Shown: positions 1 through 7,042, counted from the stretch's first letter. The stretch is DNA of 12,391 nt from a bacterium (GCA_012523655.1 JAAYTV010000256.1:1-12391), one strand, 5' to 3'. The notes: generated by a model from the letters alone, not told the origin. Translations and numbers: made by a program.

Positions 1-90
1 TATATGAAATTGGCCAAGGTGTCAGTCGGCTTGTTGATAAACTTCAATGTCGAGCTTTTGAAGCAAGGGAGCAGAAGATTCGTTTTGTAA
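1..90 (+). CDS. GxxExxY / PDDEXK_3 family protein, C-terminal fragment
   Basis: The window opens inside a reading frame that runs from base 1 to a TAA at 88-90 and gives 29 residues. It contains the stretch VGLLINFNVELLKQG and ends RRFVL. This is the usual C-terminal strand of PDDEXK_3 (GxxExxY) proteins, which typically end in G(L/K)xxGLLINFNxxxLKxGIKRxVx. These are small (about 125 residue) proteins related to nuclease folds, of unproven function, and very common in FCB-group and environmental genomes. The catalytic core and the GxxExxY motif lie upstream of the window, so intactness cannot be judged. Assignment rests on recall of the family's C-terminal pattern over a short stretch, hence the moderate confidence. 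Confidence 0.6.
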   Translation, partial: YMKLAKVSVGLLINFNVELLKQGSRRFVL

Positions 91-93
91 AAT

Positions 94-111
94 CTTCGTG
101 CACTTGGTGGT
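94..111 (-). repeat. ACCACxAAG-type repeat next to the PDDEXK_3 gene
   Basis: Four bases after the stop codon at 88-90, the minus strand reads ACCACCAAGTGCACGAAG. This resembles the tandem ACCACGAAGGACACGAAG-like units commonly seen at the ends of PDDEXK_3 genes in environmental bacteria. Only one degenerate unit is visible here. The match is from memory of that pattern, not from a search. Confidence 0.35.
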
Positions 112-239
112 TTTTACAGCTTGCCAACCCAAGCGTTAACCAAATGCAGCCCCCTCTCCATTCCCATCCGCCGCTGCACTGGTTACGCTTGTCGTTATTG
201 CTTTGATAACCAGCTCGACGCCTGTTCCGGGATTGTTTT

Positions 240-259
240 TTAGAGGTCATAACCTCTAA
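240..259. other. Short perfect hairpin (8-bp stem, CATA loop)
   Basis: TTAGAGGT and ACCTCTAA pair perfectly around a four-base loop. A run of T lies before it on the plus strand, not after it, so it does not have the shape of an intrinsic terminator for plus-strand transcription. It could be a weak transcript end or an operator; nothing decides between these. Confidence 0.3.
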
Positions 260-445
260 TAAAATAATCATCATAACAATTGGAATCAATAAAATATTTG
301 CTCTTGGTAAAAGGATCCAATATATTCTCACAAAAGACGCTTGCTGGATCCGTGCGGGACGGTCTGAATTTTAAGCGATAAAAAAATAACGGATAAACAT
401 TGAAACAAAAAATGCCGCTGTGGAAAAAGTTAACCGGTATGTTTC

Positions 446-450
446 AGGAG
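446..450 (+). promoter_or_regulatory. Shine-Dalgarno AGGAG that sets the sialidase start
   Basis: AGGAG lies 12 bases before the ATG at 463. The in-frame TTG at 400 and the ATGs at 412 and 439 lack a comparable site, and only the start at 463 puts the hydrophobic signal peptide at the very N-terminus. Confidence 0.55.
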
Positions 451-462
451 AATCAAGTTAAA

Positions 463-1563
463 ATGAAAAATCTCATTCCCATCATCTCTCTCCTCATGCA
501 CTTTTCTTGCCTTTGCGGCGGTCTGGCCGGCCAGGATGGAGATCACAGACCTACCGGCCAAAATCCCGCACCCTTTGCCAGTCAGGACCTGTTTGTCGGC
601 GGCGAAAATCAGGTGCACACCTATCGGATTCCAGCCCTGATTACGACCCGCCGCGGCGCTGTTATTGCGCTCTGCGACGCCAGAGTCGACAAAGGCAACG
701 ACGCGCCCAATAATATCGATCTGGTGATGAGGACCAGCTATGACAGCGGTCGAACCTGGTCGAAAGCAAAAGTGATCGCCGATTTTCCCGGCGATGAATG
801 CGCCGGCGATGCCAGCATGGTGGTCGATGAGCAAACCGGAACGATCTGGCTCGCCTATGATTACGCGGTTCCCGATCCGCAGGGATATTTCGGCAGAATT
901 CTGCGAATTCATCTGATCAAAAGCGAGGATGAGGGCAATAACTGGTCGCCGCCGGTCGATATGAGCTATCTGACCAAGGGAATGGACTTTTGGCTGCAGA
1001 ATGGTCCTGGGCGGGGATTGTTTGCGAATGGCACCATTATCTTTCCGATGTATGCGTGCTCCAAGGGAAAAGGAACGCAAGCCAGATTGGTGTACAGCCG
1101 CGATCACGGCAAGACCTGGCTTCTGAGCAATGGCGTTGGGGATTCGGACGTTGAACCGCAGATCGTGGTCCTCTCCAAAGGGAGAATCATGGCGAATACG
1201 AGAAGGCCGGGCGGATACCGGCAAGTTGCGATCACAGCGGATCTCGGAAACACCTGGCTGGAAGCCTATACCGATAGCACGTTGATCGATCCGGGATGTC
1301 AGGCGAGCATCATCAATTACCATTTCGGCGATAAATCCCTTCTTGTCTTCTCAAACGCTGCGGACCGGGAAAAGAGACAAAATATGGTGGTTCGAACCAG
1401 TCGCGACGAAGGAAAGAGCTGGCCGCAGCAGATCTCCATCTACGCTGGCCGAGTGGCCTATTCCTGCTTAACCCAATTGCCCAACGGCAACCTGGGATTG
1501 CTGTATGAGGCGGACCATTATAAAAGAATCGTTTTTGTAGAAATACCGCACGAGGCGCTGTGA
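463..1563 (+). CDS. Secreted exo-alpha-sialidase (GH33, BNR repeats)
   Basis: Hydrolyses terminal alpha-linked sialic acids from glycoconjugates, probably outside the cytoplasm. The 366-residue product starts with a Sec-type signal peptide (residues 1 to about 24, no lipobox). The six-bladed propeller hallmarks are all visible. YRIP is at 54-57, with the first triad Arg at 55. Asp boxes (SxDxGxxW type) are at 92-99, 154-161, 212-219, 258-265 and 313-320. By pattern comparison with bacterial sialidases, Asp80 is the likely acid/base, Glu231 and Tyr333 the nucleophile pair, Arg247 or 248 and Arg305 complete the triad, and Glu349 steadies the first Arg. The catalytic domain is full length, with no added lectin or carbohydrate-binding module. 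It stands alone on its strand and converges with the GH38-like gene. No sialic-acid uptake or catabolic genes are present, so the released sugar's fate is unknown. Confidence 0.93.
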   Translation: MKNLIPIISLLMHFSCLCGGLAGQDGDHRPTGQNPAPFASQDLFVGGENQVHTYRIPALITTRRGAVIALCDARVDKGNDAPNNIDLVMRTSYDSGRTWSKAKVIADFPGDECAGDASMVVDEQTGTIWLAYDYAVPDPQGYFGRILRIHLIKSEDEGNNWSPPVDMSYLTKGMDFWLQNGPGRGLFANGTIIFPMYACSKGKGTQARLVYSRDHGKTWLLSNGVGDSDVEPQIVVLSKGRIMANTRRPGGYRQVAITADLGNTWLEAYTDSTLIDPGCQASIINYHFGDKSLLVFSNAADREKRQNMVVRTSRDEGKSWPQQISIYAGRVAYSCLTQLPNGNLGLLYEADHYKRIVFVEIPHEAL

Positions 1564-1975
1564 AGAAGACCTGCGGCAAAGTATAGAGCTTCAAGCCTCC
1601 TCTGGTTTAGCCACCGCAAAAAGATTTTTCTTTTAACAAGTTCAAAACAGGCATAAACATTTCGTTCGGCAAATTTTTTCACCACCCGGCTTTTCCGATG
1701 ATAGACCCATTCGAAAGAGCGGCTTCAATGGCACAACCGGGTTGAAGAAAGCGCAAGCGCGCTCGGGCGGCACGCGGGCCTACAGCGGTTATCACAACAG
1801 GCTGAAATGCGGTGCTGATGCCTATACGTTACAATCTGAATCTCCAACTCTTAGCAAAGGGTCAAGATCCGCTACAGGCCACCGCTGCCAGAACCATGCC
1901 AGCCCAGTTGACAAACCATACTGCTTTCAGCCATAATCTTGTTGTATATTCAGATCATGATCGCTGCGTTGATGG
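1564..1975. other. Convergent intergenic region, no recognisable gene
   Basis: These 412 bases lie between the 3' ends of the sialidase and the GH38-like gene. Open stretches exist on both strands (1742-1936 plus; 1679-1828 minus) but neither has a ribosome-binding site, a family resemblance or a conserved-looking motif. A weak A+T-only stem, AAAAGA-TTTT-TCTTTT, lies near 1620-1636 downstream of the sialidase. A perfect palindrome GATCATGATC is at 1953-1962, just past the GH38-like stop. No strong terminator is visible for either gene. The region may contain eroded coding DNA. Confidence 0.5.
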
Positions 1976-4501
1976 TTAAATGTGCAATTCAAAGGTGGCG
2001 ATTTCCCACGGCCGGTAACGATGGGTCCAACCATGGCCATGGCGCTCGAGGTCATCCTGCATCACGTTGGCAAGCAAATCCACTCGTGTGACGGTTTTCA
2101 GCTTTTGACTCATTTCGAATTGAGCGGTTACAGCCTGACTCGAGACGTTGCAGGTCCGCACCAGGACACCTGAGGAATGGGATGACGGCATAAGATGAAA
2201 AAGAACGATCTCTTTTTGCTCGCAGAAAAGTCCTAAATCCATCCGTGAGGGTGAGTCCGCGGGCAGAGGAATAAACTGGCGATGAAAACTCTCGGCCAGC
2301 CGTATCGAATCGGCCGGGGTGATTTTTTCAGCGGAATAAAAGCGAAAGCCCCATTGGGTCACACCGTTAAAAGCGAAATCCAGCACTTTACAGTCGAACA
2401 ATCCCCTCTCCCGTTGGTCCAGATTGCGGAACAACGTGTTCTGCGAGGTGCACCAGAGGATATCGCGATCAGGCATTTCAAAGCGGATATAGCGGGAGCA
2501 GTAAAAGCGGTCTGCCTGGCGTTGCTCTTCGGCAAAAGGAGAATCCGCATAGATCGCCTTCGGCGTATCCCCCAATCGCAATGGGAAATTCCAGGTCTCA
2601 TCCGGACGTGGTCCGGTCTCAAAGCGGATGGTGCTCTCCAGGCGGAAGCGAAACTCGGCCAGATCGATGCCCGCACGGCCGGCAAAGGCGAATCCAGCCA
2701 GACGTAAAGCCGGCTCTTCGGCCTCCTTGATCCGCATCAGCTCTTTTTTCCAAACCACCGTCTCGCCCGATGGATGGACACTCTTTTTTTCGATTTGCAC
2801 CGGAGCTTTTGCCAGATCGGTATGCAGGGCTTCTATGTTCGTGTTCGGATGGTCATAAAAAAACAGGCCGGTCTGTTTCCAACTGCCGCTGAGCGGCCCA
2901 AACGTAATGCCGCGAAAGGCGTTGTTCTCGACTCGCCAGGACTGACCATGATCCGGCGTCGATAACTGTTCGAGACGGCCTGAAATAGCCGGGCCATCGG
3001 CCTTTTGCAGCTGCACATCGATGCTGCCAAGGGCGGGTAAAGACACCATGATCGGATTGGTAGTTATTCGGCCGCTGTCGCTGCGAAAAGCCGGCGCTAC
3101 GATCATGTCGGCAGGTGAAAGTCCGGATATCCGATAGGATTGGCCGAGATCAGCCCATTCATCTATTTCGAGCATGACCGGCGCTGTCACCGGCCATAGA
3201 CAGGGATTAAACAGCTTGAACGGACCTGGTTGCACCGGTGCGTTCAAACCTATTTCCTTTTGCAGAGAGTCTCGAATCAACCGGCACTGTTTCATGGTCA
3301 ACTCGCTCTGATAGCTCTTGGCGCCATCGAGAAAAAAAAGGATCGAGCCCGCCAGGTAGGCATCATGATTCTGAGAAATGAGCAGCCTCGGCCAACCGTC
3401 CGCCGTCGCCTGTTCGAGTTTTTGTTTCCATGTTTTTTCTGCAGCCAGCGCAGCCAGACTCTCCGCGGAGAGGAGCAGGCTCTCACATTGATTGCACAGG
3501 CGCGCCTGCCGCTCATTTTCATAACCCCATCCCCCCTGATAGAAATTATTATCGTAATTCGAGTGATCCATTTTCAGTACCACTTCTCCTGGTTCACTGC
3601 GGGAGCCGGCCCACTCGATATATTCGGTCAGGGTCATCTGTTTTAAACCCTGTGCGGCTGCCCAATCGATGGCTTCTTTATAAGGGGCCACAGAAGCGCC
3701 CCAGTCCATGCCCGGTACCCATAATTCCAACCACTGAAAGATCAGCGGGGACTTGTAAGGCTTCATTCTTTCGAGGGCGGTGCGATAGGGCTCTGCCGAC
3801 CACTGTTTATAACAGCCGATGAGGCCGGCGTGGTTGGGTACAGTAAGAATTCTGCTGCCGTCCGGGCCTTTCCACCAGATCAGATCGACCCCCAGCTCAT
3901 CCGGAGTGCCTGAATTTTGAAACTGCAGAGACGCATATTTGAATCCCGTCAGCTTCAAAATCTGCGGCAGCTGAGAATAATAGGACTGCTCTTCGACCAG
4001 ATAGGTGTCTATGGACTTGCCGACATAGTTTTGCGCGGTCAACTGGCCTAAGGAGAGCTGGCGCAGAGCGGATTCCCAGCCGAAAACCTGGCTTTCCGCC
4101 TGACCAAAGCTGCCACCGACCAACTCCAGTCTGCCGGATTGCAGCGTTTCGACCACGCTGGCCAGATAACGCGGATCTTCTTTTTCCAGCGCCGGCAAGA
4201 AATACATATCCAATTCATGACAAAACCGGTTCCGATTGTCCAAAGCCAGCCATCGTCTGCTCTGCTCGAGGTTGAAAACCGTGCTGTAGCAGGAGGCATA
4301 CCAGCGATGGTTGATTTCGCCGCCAGGAAAGGCGCCGCCGATGCCGCACTCGGTCCAGTGATTGCACAACACCACAGCGCCCTTGATCTCTTCAGATTCT
4401 GTGAAAGAGGCAGCGGATTTGTCCTTTGCAGAGAGTGGACTGGAAAATGCCCCGGCGATTACGCCGGCGCTGGTCATGTGGAGAAACGCTCTTCGATTCA
4501 T
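1976..4501 (-). CDS. Tat-exported GH38-like (alpha-mannosidase superfamily) glycosidase
   Basis: An 841-residue protein starting at the ATG at 4501. The start is chosen because it is preceded by AGGA at a 5-base gap and begins MNRRAFLHMTSAGVIAGA, a Tat signal with RRxFL. The open frame continues 54 codons upstream, but that extension would bury the signal. The N-terminal region (about 40-300) resembles the GH38 catalytic barrel: VVLCNHWTECG at 43-53 where GH38 has its HxD zinc site, LELVGGSFGQAES at 125-137, and LPQIL at 178-182. A helical middle domain (about 315-365) leads to QNHDAYLAG at 377-385, the counterpart of the GH38 HHDAITGT zinc motif (His379, Asp380). The C-terminal half looks like the beta-sandwich domains. 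The residue eight places before LPQIL, normally the nucleophile Asp, is Glu170. It is probably a glycosidase on mannose-type or other alpha-glycans, but substrate is open. Confidence 0.83.
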   Translation of the reverse strand: MNRRAFLHMTSAGVIAGAFSSPLSAKDKSAASFTESEEIKGAVVLCNHWTECGIGGAFPGGEINHRWYASCYSTVFNLEQSRRWLALDNRNRFCHELDMYFLPALEKEDPRYLASVVETLQSGRLELVGGSFGQAESQVFGWESALRQLSLGQLTAQNYVGKSIDTYLVEEQSYYSQLPQILKLTGFKYASLQFQNSGTPDELGVDLIWWKGPDGSRILTVPNHAGLIGCYKQWSAEPYRTALERMKPYKSPLIFQWLELWVPGMDWGASVAPYKEAIDWAAAQGLKQMTLTEYIEWAGSRSEPGEVVLKMDHSNYDNNFYQGGWGYENERQARLCNQCESLLLSAESLAALAAEKTWKQKLEQATADGWPRLLISQNHDAYLAGSILFFLDGAKSYQSELTMKQCRLIRDSLQKEIGLNAPVQPGPFKLFNPCLWPVTAPVMLEIDEWADLGQSYRISGLSPADMIVAPAFRSDSGRITTNPIMVSLPALGSIDVQLQKADGPAISGRLEQLSTPDHGQSWRVENNAFRGITFGPLSGSWKQTGLFFYDHPNTNIEALHTDLAKAPVQIEKKSVHPSGETVVWKKELMRIKEAEEPALRLAGFAFAGRAGIDLAEFRFRLESTIRFETGPRPDETWNFPLRLGDTPKAIYADSPFAEEQRQADRFYCSRYIRFEMPDRDILWCTSQNTLFRNLDQRERGLFDCKVLDFAFNGVTQWGFRFYSAEKITPADSIRLAESFHRQFIPLPADSPSRMDLGLFCEQKEIVLFHLMPSSHSSGVLVRTCNVSSQAVTAQFEMSQKLKTVTRVDLLANVMQDDLERHGHGWTHRYRPWEIATFELHI

Positions 4502-4657
4502 AGAGGTCCTATCGAGTAATTTGTTGACGCTGGCTCTTGTGATTAGCAGAAGGACGATAACACAAACGAACAAAAGGTGAATGGCGCGGACTAGATCTCC
4601 ATCGATCTCCAGCAGCAGCAGATTCTTTTGCCCTTTGAACCAAAGGTTGGCTGCAGG

Positions 4658-4730
4658 GATCACCTGATCGCTGGTTGCGCAGTGAATAAATCCCTGGGTA
4701 AAAACGAATCAGCAGCTTGATCACCTGATT
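4658..4730. repeat. Twin palindromic 12-mers GATCACCTGAT(C/T)
   Basis: GATCACCTGATC at 4658-4669 and GATCACCTGATT at 4719-4730 are identical over 11 bases and 61 bases apart, close to six helical turns. Each is an inverted repeat, GATCA-CC-TGATC, the second with one mismatch at the end. Two same-face palindromes upstream of a gene could be a regulator-binding pair. They also lie in the small ORF at 4660-4782, so chance or coding constraint is possible. Confidence 0.3.
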
Positions 4731-4782
4731 CCACGGCTTCTGGCCATTTTAATTGGCCGGTTGACTGGAAAATTCGAACCAT
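4660..4782 (-). CDS. Possible small ORF (40 residues) upstream of the GH38-like gene
   Basis: An ATG at 4782-4780 is preceded at a 5-base gap by AGGAGG (4788-4793), the best ribosome-binding site in this intergenic region. The frame gives 40 residues, begins MVRIFQSTGQLKWPE, and ends at the TGA at 4662-4660. The product has no signal or membrane segment and resembles nothing I know. The stop overlaps a GTG in the GH38-like frame (GTGA arrangement at 4663-4660). The same reading frame is also open just upstream (CQDLEEFDWLENLSL) before a stop, so this could be the decayed end of an older gene. Translation is unproven. Confidence 0.22.
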   Translation of the reverse strand: MVRIFQSTGQLKWPEAVESGDQAADSFLPRDLFTAQPAIR

Positions 4783-4923
4783 TCCATCCTCCTACGTTCC
4801 TCTCAGGGAAAGATTCTCCAGCCAATCAAATTCTTCGAGATCTTGACACTGTAATCGTCATCGCAATATTGCAATTAATAAGACTCATAGGCATTCACAC
4901 TTGATGTTGATTTAGAGCCCAAA

Positions 4924-4970
4924 AAAGAGTGTTGCATTCCTATTTGAGAAACAGGAATGCAGTGCTCTTT
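4924..4970 (+). other. Long RNA hairpin (18-bp stem, 11-nt loop)
   Basis: The arms 4924-4941 and 4953-4970 pair over 18 positions, including TGCATTCCT with AGGAATGCA. In a plus-strand RNA three consecutive pairs (4930-4932 with 4962-4964) are G-U wobbles, so the stem is continuous. In a minus-strand RNA the same positions are A-C mismatches. On the minus strand, however, the stem is followed by six T residues. It may be a 5'-leader structure for the FG-GAP gene 340 bases downstream, a transcription stop in the divergent region, or a copy of a small dispersed repeat. Confidence 0.45.
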
Positions 4971-5084
4971 CTATTGATAAATTCCAGCCCTTTTACCAGG
5001 GATAGATAACATTATATTCAAGAGGTTATTCAATCAAACACAAAATAGCAAGAACTTTCTTAATTTCAGAATATAAAAAAAAAT

Positions 5085-5122
5085 AAATTAACCTTGATTT
5101 TAAAAATAGAACTGGTTAATTT
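5085..5122 (+). promoter_or_regulatory. Promoter-like site enclosed by a 9-bp inverted repeat
   Basis: AAATTAACC (5085-5093) and GGTTAATTT (5114-5122) are perfect inverted repeats 20 bases apart. Between and overlapping them sit TTGATT (5094-5099) and, 16 bases on, TTAATT (5116-5121), a plausible but weak sigma-70-like pair for the gene at 5310. The arms could be operator half-sites. The A+T-rich context raises the chance of coincidence. Confidence 0.3.
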
Positions 5123-5309
5123 TCCGCCGATTAAAGACCGTGAAACGCGTGAGGCCGAATAACCGCCGCATCATGATCAAATCCCACATCCAGCCGTTAA
5201 ATACAGACATCTCATCGCCGATCGTTTGATTCTCCGTCCGTGTTTCCATGGTCAAGGTTGTTCGACCATCGCTGCATCAGCCGTGGAAAGTCAAAGAGTG
5301 AGGTGAAGA

Positions 5310-6944
5310 ATGAACAAAGTCAGACTTTTGCTCGCCGCTGCGATACTAATTATCACCGCTGTTCCGCTTTCGGCACAGATCGATAAACCCAATGAAAAAT
5401 TCCAGCGGGTATGGGACGGCGGTACCGGCTGGGGAAAGACCATCTCCAGAGCCTGGGAAGTGGAAGCCGGTTGGGATCTCGATCTGGATGGAAAAAAAGA
5501 AATCGCCGCCTTCGATGCCGATAAAACCACTCTGTTCATCTGGGAATCGCATGGCAACGGCGACAATAAATATGATCTGATCTGGAAACGGGTGATGGCC
5601 GGCGGATCCGAAAGAAGCATCTTCAGCGGCGATCTGGATAACGATGGAAACCCGGAATTGATTGTGATCCATGAGGCGGAGACAGGCGATCCCGGACTGA
5701 AAGTGTTCGAGTGGGATGGCACGGATAATGGAATCCCACAGATTCCGACCGCGATGTATGATCCGCCACGTAACCAGAACAATAGCCTGGAACTGGAAAA
5801 TACCAGTAGGCTGCTTAATATGGATTCCGATCCTGAGCCCGAGTTTGTCCTCACCTATCGCGGACAGAACGGATTGTATCTGGCGATCCTTTCGCTGGAA
5901 AACCAGACTTTCCAGAATCCCTCCTGGAAAGTCGAGTTTCAAGAACGATCAACAGAAGGCGCGGCGTTCACTGATCGCATTCACGGCGCCGGCGTCGGCG
6001 ACATCAACAATGACGGCGCTATGGACGTGCTCTGTTCCAGTGAAGGGGAACCGGGTTCCTTTTATGTGTTTACCAACACCGGCGAGGATACATATAAAAA
6101 AGTTCGCCGCTGGGCTCCAACCGAACTGCCGGCAATCTATTCCGGATGCCAGTCGACCATTCTCATCACCGACATCAACCAGGACGGCCGCAACGAAGGG
6201 TTTATCTTCGGACAGGATGGGTTTATTTACGTCATCCATGACGTCACCGACCTGACCACTCTATTTGACGCGGATCATTTCATCGATCTGGTGTTCTTGT
6301 TCGAGGATGCCAACTTTCGCGGCGGCCAGGTTGGAGACCTGGACGGAGACGGGTATCCGGATCTCTATGCAGCGGGCAACGCTTCCAACACCATCGTGGA
6401 TCTGGAATGGTTGAACAGCACAGGGGATAATGACGTGACTAATCCCGATAATTACGGGTATTATGTCATTTACAAAGATGAGACGGACAAGCTGGAATAC
6501 ACCACCTGCGCCATCGGCGACCTCGACGGCGATGGAATGAATCATGGAGACCTGGTGGCGAGCATTAGTCCGGCGGTGAGCACCGACGCAGGCATTTTTC
6601 TATTCGAATATGATCCGGTTACAGAAGTCAACGCCATTCCGATTACGATCCCCGAAGTCATGCCGGAGGATTTCGCCCTGCAACAAAATTATCCCAACCC
6701 GTTCAATCCGCAGACCATGATTGTCTACGATCTGCCCAAGGGTTCATACGTCGATCTGTCCATTTTCAATCTTCAGGGTCAAAAAGTAGCAACCTTGGTT
6801 CAGGAACATCAGGGGATTGGTCGCTATCGCGTCGCCTGGTCCGGCAAGGATGACCAGGGTCAAAATGTAGCCGCTGGAGTGTATTTGTACTGTCTAACGG
6901 CCGGGCGGACGGTGTTGTCGAAAAAGATGATCTTTATGCCCTAG
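5310..6944 (+). CDS. Secreted FG-GAP/VCBS-repeat protein with type IX-like C-terminal sorting domain
   Basis: A 544-residue exported surface protein of unknown ligand. Residues 1-22 form a Sec signal peptide ending SAQ. Calcium-loop repeats of the DxDxDGxxD/E type follow at 56-64, 108-116, 231-239, 288-296, 343-351 and 404-412, with a worn copy at 171-179. This is the pattern of an FG-GAP/VCBS beta-propeller as in integrin-like proteins. The last 90 residues begin QNYPNPFNPQT (459-469), contain a GQKVATLV strand and end with KKMIFMP. This is the FlgD-like/type A sorting domain used by type IX secretion cargo in FCB phyla. The start is set by GAGGTG at 5300-5305. It is monocistronic here, divergent from the GH38-like gene and convergent with apbE. 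Adhesion or polymer binding is an inference from the domains. Confidence 0.9.
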   Translation: MNKVRLLLAAAILIITAVPLSAQIDKPNEKFQRVWDGGTGWGKTISRAWEVEAGWDLDLDGKKEIAAFDADKTTLFIWESHGNGDNKYDLIWKRVMAGGSERSIFSGDLDNDGNPELIVIHEAETGDPGLKVFEWDGTDNGIPQIPTAMYDPPRNQNNSLELENTSRLLNMDSDPEPEFVLTYRGQNGLYLAILSLENQTFQNPSWKVEFQERSTEGAAFTDRIHGAGVGDINNDGAMDVLCSSEGEPGSFYVFTNTGEDTYKKVRRWAPTELPAIYSGCQSTILITDINQDGRNEGFIFGQDGFIYVIHDVTDLTTLFDADHFIDLVFLFEDANFRGGQVGDLDGDGYPDLYAAGNASNTIVDLEWLNSTGDNDVTNPDNYGYYVIYKDETDKLEYTTCAIGDLDGDGMNHGDLVASISPAVSTDAGIFLFEYDPVTEVNAIPITIPEVMPEDFALQQNYPNPFNPQTMIVYDLPKGSYVDLSIFNLQGQKVATLVQEHQGIGRYRVAWSGKDDQGQNVAAGVYLYCLTAGRTVLSKKMIFMP

Positions 6945-6989
6945 TGGGAAACATTTTTCACGCGTCCACTGCATTCCCATGTTTTTCCC
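6945..6989. terminator. Weak bidirectional terminator candidate between convergent genes
   Basis: Just after the TAG at 6942-6944, GGGAAACAT (6946-6954) can pair with ATGTTTTTCCC (6979-6989), leaving a two-base bulge and a loop of about 24 bases. The place is right for a shared stop of the FG-GAP and apbE transcripts, but the stem is imperfect and the T tract is inside it. Confidence 0.25.
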
Positions 6990-7042
6990 GGCACGGTTCC
7001 AAGCTGCGAAGTGGCTGGACGTATTGACCCGCCATTCGCTGA

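Larger units (their letters stand above)
91..462. other. Gene-poor region upstream of the sialidase
   Basis: These 372 bases hold no convincing gene. The left part (about 150-230) has the base composition of coding DNA but no recognisable product on either strand; the right part (240-400) is A+T-rich. A short perfect hairpin lies at 240-259. GGATCC occurs twice, near 313 and 354, flanking about 35 bases. The sialidase promoter should lie at the right end, but I see no strong -35/-10 pair. Confidence 0.5.
4502..5309. other. Long divergent intergenic region rich in inverted repeats
   Basis: These 808 bases separate the minus-strand GH38-like gene from the plus-strand FG-GAP gene and should hold both promoters. 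From left to right the region contains the 5' in-frame extension of the GH38-like frame (4502-4663), a small minus-strand ORF with a strong Shine-Dalgarno site (4660-4782), two copies of a 12-base palindrome, a long hairpin at 4924-4970, an A+T-rich stretch (4980-5125) with a promoter-like arrangement inside an inverted repeat, and an unremarkable leader up to the Shine-Dalgarno GAGGTG at 5300-5305. Confidence 0.5.

Noticed and set aside
44..331. A 95-codon minus-strand frame with a membrane-like N-terminus
   Set aside because: It starts with GTG without a ribosome-binding site and lies antisense to the end of the PDDEXK_3 gene. Its sequence looks like the translated repeat and spacer.
430..1323. 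A 297-codon minus-strand frame opposite the sialidase
   Set aside because: It is a shadow of the GC-rich sialidase gene, which has all its family motifs. The antisense product has no signature.
1679..1828. Open 49-codon minus-strand stretch in the convergent gap, ending in SNGSIIGKAGW
   Set aside because: It looks faintly protein-like but has no start signal, no recognised family and stops close on both sides. It may be chance or an eroded gene.
1742..1936. 64-codon plus-strand frame in the convergent gap
   Set aside because: No ribosome-binding site, unusual composition and no family resemblance.
2282..2707. 141-codon plus-strand frame opposite the GH38-like gene
   Set aside because: It is antisense to a well-supported coding region and has no motif of its own.
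5248..5301. 17-codon frame ending at the Shine-Dalgarno of the FG-GAP gene, a possible leader peptide
   Set aside because: It has no ribosome-binding site and no run of regulatory codons. An ATG followed by a short frame is expected by chance here.
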